The position numbers and the translations under genes were made by a program. From positions 20,091,573-20,155,572 of the forward strand of contig JALMQS010000128.1 of NCBI GenBank assembly GCA_024734495.1: a stretch of DNA of 64,000 bases, given 5' to 3'. How positions within the stretch are numbered: position 1 is the first letter of the stretch; every line of letters starts with the position of its first letter. The notes below the pieces were generated by a model that made no database searches, was not told where the DNA came from, and saw only the letters and a program-made list of their open reading frames with translations. Positions 33,713 to 44,352 of the stretch are shown here, piece after piece. This stretch comes from Forficula auricularia (lineage: Eukaryota > Arthropoda > Insecta > Dermaptera > Forficulidae).

Positions 33713-33888
33713 ATTTAAAAAGAACCGTGTTTGGTGGCCCTATTTTATTTAAATTGAATTGGCTAAGGGGCCAGTAAGGGGAAAATAAAAAGTTGAAATA
33801 AAAGTCAACTTCTATTTGTTACTTTATTTTGGGCAGACGTAATCGATATTTTAAGAACGTTTCGAGCGCTATACCGCTGCTCTTCATC
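33713..33888 (-). mobile_element. PLE hammerhead fragment inside the mariner
   Basis: It is the reverse complement of about 5,281-5,456, with very few changes. The copy stops inside the hammerhead: GATGAAGAGC is kept but the leading CT of CTGATGA is replaced. It lies between mariner CTATTTA (left) and the mariner leader GTTAATAAAAATG (right). These are contiguous in the other mariner arm, so this is a true insertion, 5'-truncated at the ribozyme core. Confidence 0.75.
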
Positions 33889-33919
33889 TATGATCTAGTT
33901 ATAGTTATAGTTAATAAAA

Positions 33920-34139
33920 ATGTGTGTCGAAAACCATATTCATATTCGTCATATTATGCTCTATCACTGCGAGAAGGGATGGAGGGCAGCACAGTCATTT
34001 CGCGATCTCAACGAACTTTTTGGCGAAGGAACAATTACTGATAGTGCAGTACGGAAGTGGTTTGCCCATTTCAAATCAGGTGACACTAGTTTGGAGGATA
34101 AAGAAGGAAGAGGTCGTCCATCGGATTTTGATGAGGTTT
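33920..34139 (+). pseudogene. Mariner transposase N-terminal HTH fragment
   Basis: The frame opens at ATG 33,920 and reads MCVENHIHIRHIMLYH, then KGWRAAQSFRDLNELFGE, then AVRKWFAHFKSGD and SLEDKEGRGRPSDFDE, then stops. These are the paired helix-turn-helix motifs that bind the inverted repeat, ending in the GRPS linker typical of mariner transposases. The DD(34)D catalytic domain is absent because the sequence folds back at 34,141. The inverted arm repeats the first part as MRIENHIHIRHIMLYH (minus strand, from 34,266). A mariner of the irritans/cecropia-like type is likely; the exact clade is not determinable. Confidence 0.8.
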
Positions 34140-35049
34140 GACTATCAGTAATTGTTCCTTCGCAAAAAAGTTCGTTGAGATCGCGAAATGACTGTGCTGC
34201 CTTCCATCTTTTCTCGTAGTGGTAGAGCATAATATGACGAATATGAATATGGTTTTCGATACGCATTTTTATTAACTATAAATAGCGAAGATAGTTTTTA
34301 TAAAAAAATAAACAAAACGCCATTTTTGCCTAAAGAAAAACGCGCCAATACAAACGTTCCATAATTAATCATCAACCTAATAAGTTTCTTCTAACATGTG
34401 GTTTTTGGCATTAAAATATCAATTTTTTATTCCGGACAAAATAATGATTCAAAAAATTTGAAACTCTGTAGAATTTATCCTTATAATACTAGCTATGCAT
34501 CAGAATTATTACAGATTTTTAGCTATTATGATTTTGGAGTTAAAGCTAGATAAAATACTACTATATCTTAGTGTTACTAAGTTATCGACTCCAGAATTAT
34601 CATAGCTAAAAATCTTTAAAAATTATGAGGGATAGCTACTATTGTAAGGATAAAGTCTACAGAGTTTCAAATTTTTTGAACTATTACTTTGGCTGGAATA
34701 AAAAGTTGATCTTTCAATGCCAAAAACCCCATGTTATTTAGATGAGAAACTTACATCGCTGGGGGCACATGTTATAATTGAGATAGAGACTTGAAAATTG
34801 GGGATTTTTTTTATTTATTTCAAACCATATGAGCCCTTGTCAGCGTAAAAATTCGAAAATACCAAAAATAAAAATAAGGACCACCCTAATACACATAGGC
34901 AGAAAATTATTTTTCTCCTCGTTTCAGACATTTTTAAAAACAATTAGGGGAAAATAGAATTTAATTTTAATTTTAAGGCCACCCAGACGCCACCGATTAA
35001 TTCAATAGTAATAATAGGTATAAGAAATAACAGCAAAAAATATTTATAA

Positions 35050-35111
35050 TAAAAAGATTGGGGATGAAGCTCAAGCTTTCAAAACTATAGTTTTTATCAA
35101 ATAAATTATAT

Positions 35112-35190
<79 letters not shown>

Positions 35191-35260
35191 ACATATATTC
35201 ACTTATATATAGGTATATGATTATTTGCATCAAACAGAGGAAGACCGCATTGATTTCTCC
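35050..35260 (+). repeat. PLE tail family with decayed hammerhead and microsatellite
   Basis: GGATGAAGCTCAAGCTTTC, then AAAACTATAG (a decayed core), then a (TCTA)n run at 35,113-35,148 and (TA)n to 35,186, then GCATCAAACAGAGGAAGACC. The variable microsatellite sits where other copies have short ATATAT stretches. Confidence 0.55.
35113..35186 (+). repeat. (TCTA)n(TA)n compound microsatellite
   Basis: About nine TCTA units run directly into about twenty TA units. Confidence 0.95.
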
Positions 35261-36172
35261 TTTGTAATATAATAGCCTGTATTATGTGATTTCCAAGTAA
35301 GTAAACACACTGTTCTAAGGGAGTCATTAATTGTTAAAATCATTTCTAGCTGGGTGAGTTTGTTGAATAGATTATGCAATATTAATACACATGTACCTAT
35401 ATGCCTATATAGGCGTGGCATTTTATTATCAAAATGTATTTTTTGTTCATGTGTTTTTTATTGTGTAACTGTATAAATAATCAATACAGTTTTTTAAAAA
35501 ACAATCACAAAACATTTGTTAATAACTCAAAGGTATCGAGAAGATATTCTCATTTATTTTTTTACTTTATTTTGTTTTAAAGAGAACTGCAGCGAGGCCC
35601 GCTTTCGGCGTGCAGAGAATAAATATGATTGTTTTATTTATCTTGAATAAAGTCTTAAATAGATATGTATAATTGAAGATTTTTTTGACTGTAATATATA
35701 CAGATAGATAGATAGATGGATAGAAAGTCGTTGGTTGCTTAAGAGAGCAAGAGGGTATTAAAATTGTATTAAAAATGAAATTTTTAGAAAAATTTGCTAT
35801 TTTTAAATTATAATATAATTTAAATTCTTTTTAGATAAAAATAAAGATTATTTTTTTTCAATTATTAATTTTTTGCAGATTTAAATTTTTTTAGGAAATT
35901 ATATTCAAAAATTAAACCCTTCATAGCATAAATTGTCAACGTTTTGGTGATCGGAATAGTTGGATAGAATTATACCTAAAACAAATATGAGAGCCAATTA
36001 AATCTAATTAGATAAATCCATTATAAACTAATTGTATAAATGTTTGTTGCATTACTCAAAAATGAATAAGAAACAAAAAAATGTAAAAATTACCAAATTT
36101 ATATAATTATAACACTTAAAATATTGTAGTAGGTCATGGAAGTATTGTTAGAGTTCGTGGCTGTGATGAAAC

Positions 36173-36380
36173 TGTACTAGATGAGCCAAAGATGGAATCA
36201 CTGGGTTCAATAAAACACCTTTAATAAGACGTTTCGGCCTGAATTTTATTTGGCCATCTTCAGTCACTTCGGAGTTATACACAAAATGCGGTACACATTA
36301 ATTACACGTCTTATTAAAGGTGTTTTATTGAACCCAGTGATTCCATCTTTGGCTGATACCTCCTCCTTCATCTAGTACGG
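36173..36380. repeat. PLE inverted pair with one hammerhead-like motif
   Basis: The arms share ACTAGATGA, GCCAAAGATGGAATCACTGG and ACACCTTTAATAAGACG. Minus strand: CTGAAGA (36,263-36,257), extra T, helix II GGCC/GGCC, GAAAC (36,235-36,231). The right arm lost its motif. Confidence 0.65.
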
Positions 36381-39180
36381 TCATGGAAGTACTTAATAAT
36401 CAATTTCACCCCCCCATCCCCCCAGGGGTGTCAGGGCTGTCTAAACCGTCATATTGTTTTTCCGCATATAGTAAATAATAACGTATAGGCACCAAATTTG
36501 GATGTATGGTAATTGCTCCAGGCGTTCAAAAGTATATAAAGAATACTATACATACATACAAACATTGAGTTATATATATATATATATAATTTAACTTTCG
36601 CTTTTCATTTAAATGTTAACATATATATATATATATTTTAAAGAGAATTATAAAGCAACTAAACTATTTATTTCAAAACGTCAATAAATAGTTTTATCGA
36701 CTTTTGTTCATTCCTTTCACGCTCCATAAATTGAGAACCGCTGCTCTAGGGTATTCACTACAAGCTCTTCAACAACCCCACGTATTGCACTTATTATTTT
36801 CATCTCAGTTATTCGAAGAAGTTGTTGGATGGGAATTGTTTTTGCAACATATGGCAGAATTAGATGAGCGTTGGTTTATAAATGCGTACTTTGCATTCTG
36901 CTGACATGAATTTGTTTTGCCAAATTAGATTATGCAGGCAGAAAGGTATCCAGCCTTCTTGGATTTTCAACTCCTCCTTCAAATCTCAAATCTCAGCATT
37001 CGAACTTTGAAACTTGTTCTATCATGGCGTTTGTTTATTTTTTTATTTTTTTTTTTATTTTGATATTTAGTTGTTTTTAGCTATCTAGTCGAATTTAAGC
37101 AAGAGAATTTGCAGGTAGTTTTTCTCACTAGTTGTTATTAAAGACTCACCATCAGAGTAGAAAATAATTCTCACAGTTTATATTCGATAACGATTTGTAA
37201 TTATTAATTTTTTGTAAAAAGATATCATTATACAAAACAAAATTTAGAGTAAAATCAAAGTGACATACGAGTTAGACGTGAAAATTGAGAAGCTTACGCG
37301 TATATATGGTAGAAGAAATAATAATCAATTCAACGGAATATGATCAAAATTAATTTTTTAATATTTATTATTAAATATTGTAAGCCATCACAAAGGGGCT
37401 GATAAAAAAAATAAACTAATAGAGATATCCACATATTTTCTTGTTTTAAATTATAGTATTCTACGACGGATTAAAATCATAACGGTTAGATTTGTAACGA
37501 TATGGGCATGTGGTGCATATTTAGAATAAAAATTTATAACAACATTTAAATAATTTTTTTTAGATAAATAAAATTATAAAAACTTAAATATTTTATTATT
37601 CACTTGACTTATAATAATTTTTTTTAAAAATGGTCTAGTTGCCCATTAATTAAATAAATCAATATATAAAATCAAGGGGCACACCTTTTACTTGCGCCAG
37701 GGGGCTGAATATGTAGCAATGCCACTGTTAGAATATGTTCGGGCTGAATTTCGGTCACTGAGGTTCGCGCTGCCGTGAACTGAACATATTTAAACTAAAG
37801 AACCGAGCCGAATTGGATCTATTAAACCAAACTGAACAATACTTATTTTAAATCTACATAAATACATTTAAGCCAAAAAGCCTTTGGGCAGTCAGGTTTT
37901 CTCCTTAGTTCATTTCTATTAGATAAAAATTAACCCGTAAGACTATTAGTAGCTCAATTTTTCTCTAATCTAGAACCGATCTTGAAGATCCCAACTTGGC
38001 TTGCCACTCCATGAAATACTAAAAGTAGAAAACTGAAATGAGCCACTCTTAGATACTTTTACACAAAAAATTATTGAAAATAATTATTTGTGATTATTGA
38101 GCTACTTTTTTCAGCTAATCCACCAAACAATATTTTTTTCAAAAAAAGACGTCACTATCTCAATTAGTAGGTATTTATATTTTTTTTCATAGAAAATAGT
38201 TGGAGCAAAGAGTGCTTCGATACCTTTACCTTAATTACAGTATTTATTAAATGAAAATTTTAGAGAAAAATTCTTAGAACAAATTAAACATATTGCATAT
38301 TTCGGTCAATTTTAAATTTTATTTGTGGAATTTCTAATGACTTGCTAGATTAATCAAACAATTGGCTCTATTCGAGCAGAAACTATGAATACCAAATTCA
38401 ATCAGTGCATATGAAATAAATTATTCGGGTGTTTAGAGTGAGGGTTCAATTAAAAATTTAACCACTATGTACTGAGTAACACGAAATCTATGAAACATTC
38501 ATTAGAATCCTAATTACGACTATATTATTACAGCAGAAATTAGCTTAATTGGGATTAATTTTTAACATTTTCCTATTATATGATCATCAGCCTTCGGGTA
38601 AAATTTTGATACTGACTTATCATTAAAAAATATAGTGTAACATGTTGATAAACATCTCAGAATTTATTTGATTAAAATTCAAACATATATTATATTATAA
38701 TATCACAAATTAAATTACACAAAATAAACTTAAACAAAATCATTTACGAACCATTTGGAAAAATATGGGTTGCACATTTTTTAAGGGCGGATGCTACTGA
38801 TTTAATATTTTTCTGCCCCCATAAAGTGCTTTCCTCAGGCAATGTCTGAGTTGCCTGAGCGCAAGTGACGAGCCCAGTGATTATAAAATATTGTAGAAAG
38901 AAAACAAATACCAAATATTTGAATTAGAGAAACAAGGCATAAAAAGTATAGTGAAACCTTATGAAAAATATTATGAAGAAAATTTGAAAACAATTAATCA
39001 CAACAAAAATGGACAACTACCTACGAGAAAGCTTTGGGTGTGTTATAATAAGAAAAATAACTAAAATAATTTTAAAATTAAATTTTTTCTCTGACATTTT
39101 TATTTGATCGAGAAATCTGAAATAACTCAATAGACTTAGGAAAAAAAAATGTTTTGTTTAAAAGATATTAAAGCGAGGAG
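36381..39180. other. No host gene seen; TA-repeats and element scraps
   Basis: (TA)n runs lie at about 36,570-36,590 and 36,622-36,637. ATTGAGAACCGCTG at 36,730-36,743 looks like a solo hAT right end. The 66-codon frame after it has no recognised motif. CTGAGGAAAGCACTTTATGG (minus, near 38,836) may be a dead hammerhead. The rest is plain AT-rich sequence. Confidence 0.4.
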
Positions 39181-39918
39181 TTAAAACAGAGAGGTTCACC
39201 ACGGAGGTTATAATTACGGACTCCTATATTGTGAAAAGAAGAGACAAGGAAGTGATTTTAGGGGTTAGGTCGGAGTTGAATTGTGGATATAAGTGGTATT
39301 GGTCATTTTCGAATCGTGTGTTTCTTAAAAACGAGGCTTTAGGGGGAATTATTAGCTATAACTGGACAGAAAAAAACATGCTACTATCTATAGTACAGAG
39401 AAAGGGCGGAGGCGGTTCTGCTATACTAGAAGGCAGATCTCATGGAGGCCTCTCTCCATAGAAACGCTGGAACAAACTGACAAGTGTTAAATTATATTTC
39501 GATAAAAGTGAAAGATGACCTTTATAAAAGACGACTGATTTTCTCTGATTGGCGACACACCGTTTAAAATTGTATTTAAGCAATGAAAATCCTCGAGGAT
39601 AGTTCACTAGGTGAAAGAAAGAATATAGATATAACCTTTGCAAAGGCTCTACTGGTCTGATTGAACGAATTTATTTATCATATATAGTCCTGTCAATCTC
39701 TCTTTCATTTATTCTTCTCGACACTCTAAATAATCAGAGTACAAAACTTGAAAACCTCTTCATTGTAATGGATAACAAAACACATTAATTATACATAAAA
39801 CAATAATGGTAGTGGTAATGAATTTGTTGGTTCTAAAATATTAATTCTAGATATAGAAAGTTATGATATTATGACTAATTAAATTCAAAATACTAATTAC
39901 GTAAAAACTATTAATCTA
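39181..39918. other. GC-richer stretch, no gene identified
   Basis: A moderately GC-rich stretch (39,190-39,480) holds a 76-codon plus frame and a 67-codon minus frame, with no family motif and no convincing splice pair. Confidence 0.3.
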
Positions 39919-40099
39919 CCCGTATGGAAATAAATAGATTTTTGAAATTTGTTTTTTATATATTTTTTGAAATTATATTAAAAATATAAAATTTTTGTGT
40001 TAAATTTATATAAAGTTTATAATAATAAAGTTTATATAATGTTTAGTAATTTTTAAGATTTAGGTGTCGGTTCTAGGAAAAACATTATAAGTATGAGGA

Positions 40100-40452
40100 G
40101 AATTTTCTAGGTTAGGTTTCACAAAAGGAAATATTAAAACAAATGTATGTTTTTTTTTTGAGTTTGATTCACTCGATATATATTTCGGGTTATTAGCCCA
40201 TCATCAGGAGTTCAAATGAAAACTGAATACAAATTTGTAAAAACATTCAACAGACCTTTGTCAAAATTCTTTCTCAAAATTTTACCTGTTGAATGTTTTT
40301 ACAAATTTGTATTCAGTTTTCATTTGAACTCCTGATGATGGGCTAATAACCCGAAATATATATCGAGTGAATCAAACTCAAAAAAAAACAAAAACATACA
40401 TTTGTTTTAATATTTCCTTTTGTGAAACCTAACCTAGAAAATTCTCCTCATA
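40100..40452. repeat. PLE palindrome with two mirror hammerheads
   Basis: The arms share GAGGAGAATTTTCTAGGTTA, TTTCACAAAAGGAAATATT and ACTCGATATATATTTCGGG. Minus strand: CTGATGA (40,207-40,201), extra T, helix II GGGC/ACCC-type, GAAAT (40,186-40,182). Plus strand: CTGATGA (40,332-40,338), the same helix, GAAAT (40,353-40,357). The GAAAT variant is constant in both arms and in the 43-kb copy. Confidence 0.7.
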
Positions 40453-40753
40453 AGTTACTTATGTGTTTAGGTTTAAAATAAGAGACGTGCACCTTCAATT
40501 TTTCTTTTTATTTATTTCTCAATTCCCACTAACGTTTCGGCCATTAGTTATGGCCATCTTCAGAAGCGGGAATTAGTCATATATAAAAAAATTTGATACA
40601 CTTATCATGTCACTAATGACAGTGTATCAAAATTTTTTTATATAAATATTGACTAATGCCGTCTAACTGAAACGTTAGTGGGAATTGAGAAATAAATAAA
40701 AAGAAAAATGGAAGGTGTACGTCTCTTATTTTAAACCTAAACACATAAGTAAC
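40453..40753. repeat. PLE palindrome of a second hammerhead family
   Basis: The arms share GTTACTTATGTGTTTAGG, AAAATAAGAGACGT and ATTCCCACTAACGTTT. Minus strand: CTGAAGA (40,563-40,557), extra T, helix II GGCC/GGCC, GAAAC (40,538-40,534). The right arm keeps only GAAACGTTAG. Confidence 0.65.
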
Positions 40754-41056
40754 AACAATACAGCTATAAAAAACTCCCTTAATAAATAAAGTTTATGATT
40801 TAACATGACATAAAAATAATTATATTTTAAGAATATATAGAAAACATAAACTTTATATAAATTTAACACAAAATTTTATATTTTTAATATATTTTCAAAA
40901 AATATATAAAAACATATTTCGAAAATCTATTTATTTCTATACGAGTAATCCGATTATTTAATTGCAGATTTGATGTTTTGGTGTTAAAAAGTAAGTTTAA
41001 TTTTAAACCACTTAGATAAACATTTTTTATGAGAAATCCTTATTAAAATACACAAC

Positions 41057-41088
41057 ATTTCGATACCTAAATCTGAAGCCATTTTCAA
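41057..41088 (-). repeat. Decayed hammerhead-like motif
   Basis: Minus strand: CTTGAAAATGGCTTC, then a GGTATCGAAATGTTG end. CTGANGA has one extra base and one change. A solo, eroded PLE repeat. Confidence 0.35.
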
Positions 41089-42164
41089 GAATATGTGTAT
41101 TGTGTAGTCATTCATCTCCGGTCTATTTCATTGAATATATGTTTTTGAACTTTTATTTAATAGTATTCCAGCAAGAAGGTTCAAGGGTCGAAAATATATG
41201 CGAAGACAAAAAATATTTCAGTTCGCAAGAGAAACTTACTAAGGGGCCCAGGCTACCATATATCACAATTTTATAAGTTCTTGTACAACCTATGTAGACT
41301 ATAGTATATAAAGGATTTACACAAGTCAAGTTTTATATGATTTGCAGAGGTGGAATAAATATAGCAATCTCTCATAATTCTCAAGTAAAAAAAGCGTCTG
41401 AAAACTACAGGAGAATTTCAAGTTGAAGCGAATACGAGGTATATTTTTCAAATAAAATAGATAAGATATAACATTATTGTATTTTTCTACTTGTTTGGTA
41501 GAGTTACATCTATAGTTCGGTTGTGCTTTAAGAATTTATTTTAATAAACACACAAATCGAAATGATCATAAAAAATAGTAATTTAAAAAAAAAGTATTTG
41601 AAATGAATAATAAAACAATATTAAACTTAAAGATTAACTTGATCTCCACATTTTTCCTCGCCAACTACAGCCACTATTTTAAGGTTAAAATCATAAATCT
41701 TGGCTAGGATAGAGACTAATTTTCAAATTGCGTGACAAGAGAAACAACAGGCTGACGTAGCAAAATATAGGGGTGCGTAGGGGTGTAGGGTGTATTGGGT
41801 GTCTGGATTAAGGGCTGTTGCTTAAGATATATGGTCGTCGGGAAAAAAGACACTAAAGAGCTTTAGCTACATTTTATTTATTGAGGCCTCATCTCTTTAT
41901 TTTTAATTCATGTTCTATGAATATTTCATTACTCGAAGAAGACATTAAGTCTTAAAAAATTTATCTAGACACGATAAACTTCATTTCTTATTTTATTTCT
42001 TAATGAAAATTTTACTATTGACTTTAGCACCGAATGCCTGATGCCCTTAGCAGGTGTCTAGTAAAATGAGAGTGTGGATATTCAATTGGACTTAAGCTAA
42101 GGTCGTAATGTGCCAGCTACAAGATTAGTTATATATTTCAAGGCCAAATGAAAAATTAGATATG
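41089..42164. other. No gene seen
   Basis: AT-rich. CTCGAAGAAGACATTAAGTC near 41,934 keeps a perfect AGAC/GTCT helix II next to a damaged core and is probably another dead hammerhead. A G-rich patch GGGGTGCGTAGGGGTGTAGG lies near 41,770. Confidence 0.4.
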
Positions 42165-42545
42165 TTTTCATGTCAGAAGGGATCGCGCCTTCGGGACTCG
42201 AACTCAAGAGCCAAACTTTCATTCCAAGCATTTGGCTTAAAAATTTTTATTATTTTTTTTTTTATTTAACAAGTTTTTGTAAATAAATATATTTTTAAAA
42301 TGCAAAAGTGTCTCTAAAAATTTCAGGAAACAGATATTTTTGGAAATTCTTAGATTACAACGAAACATGAAAAGTTTCTTAAGGTTGCTTTTCTAAAAGA
42401 TATATCTTCATTTTAATAAATATATAAATATATCGGAAATATTTCGTTTATAGTTTTAATTCAACTATGAGTACACGGAATCCAAGTTTGGCATTTGGAT
42501 TCAACTCCCGAGTGGAGGGATCCTTTCTGACATTAAATAAAACAT
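42165..42545. repeat. Inverted pair of SINE B 3' halves
   Basis: Left (42,170-42,240, minus) and right (42,475-42,545, plus) both carry AAGTTTGGC, then an ATTCAACTCCCGA-like B box, then GGATCC/GATCCCTTTCTGACA. The spacer is AT-rich. Confidence 0.55.
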
Positions 42546-42826
42546 ATATAATAGAAACTTTCTTGATTCAGCATTTAAATTCTTCATAATGTAAAGTTAA
42601 TATTTTGGCAAAAACATTCTCTAGTGAAGAGAGAATTTTGAACGAAACCATCTTCATTAAAAATTAAAAAGCTCATTTGCTTTTAAAAAAGCTTTAATTA
42701 AAATTGAATTTGAATTAAGCTAAGATGAATTGAAAGTTTATTTTTACCGAGAGCTTTTCCCTCTTCATCGGTCTATTACAATTGACTCGCAGGAATTAAT
42801 GTATGTAAGTGAGATTTACACGTGGA

Positions 42827-43115
42827 CTGATAAAGAGGGCATAGCTCTCAAAACTATAGTCTCGTTATAAATAAAATAAAAGTTTATAATTCCAGCAGAA
42901 GACACACTCTTTTATTGTCTCCTTCAGCCTAAGATAAAGTCAAGCACAAATGGTCCAACTGATATTCACGTTCGTACGAGAAATCCTACGCGTTCCACTA
43001 GCAGTACACGTACCTACCACTGTTTTAGAAACGATATTTTAGATTCTTTTTACTCTTGAGTTATTAAGGGTATCGGAATCCAGACATTTTCGAGAGAAAA
43101 TCAATGAGGGTGTGA
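42827..43115 (+). repeat. Best copy of the PLE tail family, hammerhead nearly intact
   Basis: CTGATAA (42,827-42,833), then helix II AGAG/CTCT, then CAAAACTATAGTCTCG. Two substitutions separate it from CTGATGA and GAAAC. Downstream sequence is shared in part with other copies. Confidence 0.5.
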
Positions 43116-43179
43116 TTTGCTTGATATATTAATATATAGTATACATAAGTATACACTGTACATATGTAATAAGTAAAAA

Positions 43180-43450
43180 TATATTTTTCTAGGTGGGTTT
43201 CACAAATAAAAAAAATATATGTTTTGAGTTTTTATCTATATTTATTTATATATATTTCGGGTTATGAGCCCATCATCAGGAGTTACAAAAGAAAACGGTT
43301 TTCTTCAGTTTTCTTTTGTAACTCCTGATGATGATCATAACACGAAATATATATCGAGATAAAAACTCAAAACATATATTTGTTTTATTTGTGAAATCCA
43401 CCTAGAAAAATATATTTTTACTTATTATCTATTAAAATGTTTCACCTAGA
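43180..43450. repeat. PLE palindrome with two mirror hammerheads, second copy
   Basis: Same family as 40,100-40,452. Minus strand: CTGATGA (43,279-43,273), helix II GGGC/ACCC-type, GAAAT (43,258-43,254). Plus strand: CTGATGA (43,325-43,331), a damaged helix II, GAAAT (43,344-43,348). The outer ends TTTCTAGGTGGGTTTCACA and CCTAGAACCGACACC match the flanks of the 40-kb copy. Confidence 0.7.
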
Positions 43451-43849
43451 ACCGACACCAAATTCTTTAAAGACTATACATATGCACAATTCTTTATTCT
43501 TTCATCTTTAGAATCAAAAAACTTGTTTGATTTATGAAAAAAAAATATATTTCTCTTAAAATGTGTTACTGACTTTTTTTTAATGATATTGATGTGAGAA
43601 GGAGATACACCAGAAGGTGAATCCCCTAAAGACCTGTAGCCATCCTCCATCGCGAAAGAACAGAGTAGAAGGAAGAAGCCGGGATCACAAGCCAAATCTC
43701 AGAAAGTTAGATACAATCCAATTTACTAATTTTTTAAGGGCTTCGAGCATTGGTAAATTCTCCGAGCGATAAATTAGCTTAAATGTATCTCCCATTTAAT
43801 TTTAACTTACTTTAGTTATATGTTTATTTGTATCAAGCATAAGATAACC

Positions 43850-43912
43850 TCATTGACTTTCTCTTGAAAATCTACACATCTGCAGCTCTCGCAAGAAAAT
43901 CTTTTCAAAAAG
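43850..43912 (+). repeat. PLE tail family fragment
   Basis: ATCAAGCATAAGATAACCTC, then GACTTTCTCTTGAAAATC, then GCAGCTCTCGCAAGAAAATC, in the order of the tail module (compare 45,416-45,500). Confidence 0.5.
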
Positions 43913-43935
43913 AAATTAAAACAAATAGATGGAAA

Positions 43936-44045
43936 GGGGCTGTCCATAATTTACGTCACACAGTAAAGGGGGAGGAGGCCTCTCAGATTTATGACAAAAT
44001 GTGACAGGGGGCCGGGAATCTTAAAAAGTGTGATGTCACAAAAGA
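43936..44045 (+). mobile_element. GTCCATAAATTACGTCAC-type repeat fragment
   Basis: GGGGCTGTCCATAATTTACG, then GGGGGAGGAGGCC, then GACAAAATGTGACAGGGGGC. Other copies are at 31.3 and 47.9 kb. Confidence 0.5.
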
Positions 44046-44068
44046 CAAATTAAAATTTCTTAAATCGC

Positions 44069-44178
44069 AGCAACCGGCTAAAATCTGATCCCTAGATAGA
44101 AGTCAAAATTTAAAAAAATAATAGTATCGTAAATTGGCTCATGGCTAGAAAGGCCGAAAAGCCAAAAAAGAAAAAAAT
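44069..44178 (+). repeat. SINE A, 3' half only
   Basis: CCGGCTAAAATCTGATCCC, then GTATCGTAAATTGGC and GGCTAGAAAGGCCGAAAAGCC, with an A tail. The Pol III promoter half is missing. Confidence 0.65.
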
Positions 44179-44352
44179 ATCCAAATATATTTTTTTAGAT
44201 TTCAGGTTATTATTATTCCAACCTGAAAATGTTAGTAAAATAAATCTAGACAAAAAATTGTAATCAATGACTGGCCTCGCCTAGCTCTTACGCAGCTTTC
44301 ATTCTTCAGCGCTGCATTGGTTTGTCTAAATAACAGGCGTATCAACGTCATA

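Larger units (their letters stand above)
33611..34380. mobile_element. Palindromic mariner derivative
   Basis: The ends TTAGGTTGATGCATAATTAT and TTAGGTTGATGATTAATTAT (inverted) are followed by GGAAC, then TTGTATTGGCGCG. They are flanked by a TA duplication (33,609-33,610 and 34,381-34,382). The pre-insertion sequence survives in the other hAT arm as GATGTAAGTTTCT, proving TA to TA-element-TA. The right 240 bp is an inverted copy of the left transposase start (34,001-34,044 against 34,141-34,184), so this is a fold-back with two 5' ends and no 3' end. Confidence 0.8.
33477..34888. mobile_element. hAT-type fold-back MITE, interrupted by mariner
   Basis: Both ends start TAGGGTGGTCCTTATTTTT. An exact 8-bp duplication ATACACAT flanks it (33,469-33,476 and 34,889-34,896). 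The arms are long and nearly perfect (ACGCTGACAAGGGCTCATAT, GCCCCCAGCGATGTAAG, ATTCCGG/CCGGAAT-like cores), so without the mariner it would be a fold-back of about 640 bp. No transposase. Confidence 0.8.
39919..40945. mobile_element. TA-flanked MITE enlarged by two palindromic PLE insertions
   Basis: The ends CCCGTATGGAAATAAATAG and CTCGTATAGAAATAAATAG (inverted) are flanked by TA. They belong to the family whose compact copy is at 50,786-50,990 (205 bp). Here the centre is filled by two consecutive palindromes, 40,100-40,452 and 40,453-40,753. Confidence 0.7.

Noticed and set aside
43474..43695. 73-codon minus frame with AMEDGYRSLGDSPSGVSPSH
   Set aside because: Has protein-like content but no recognised family and no defined element boundaries. 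Not strong enough to list as a gene.
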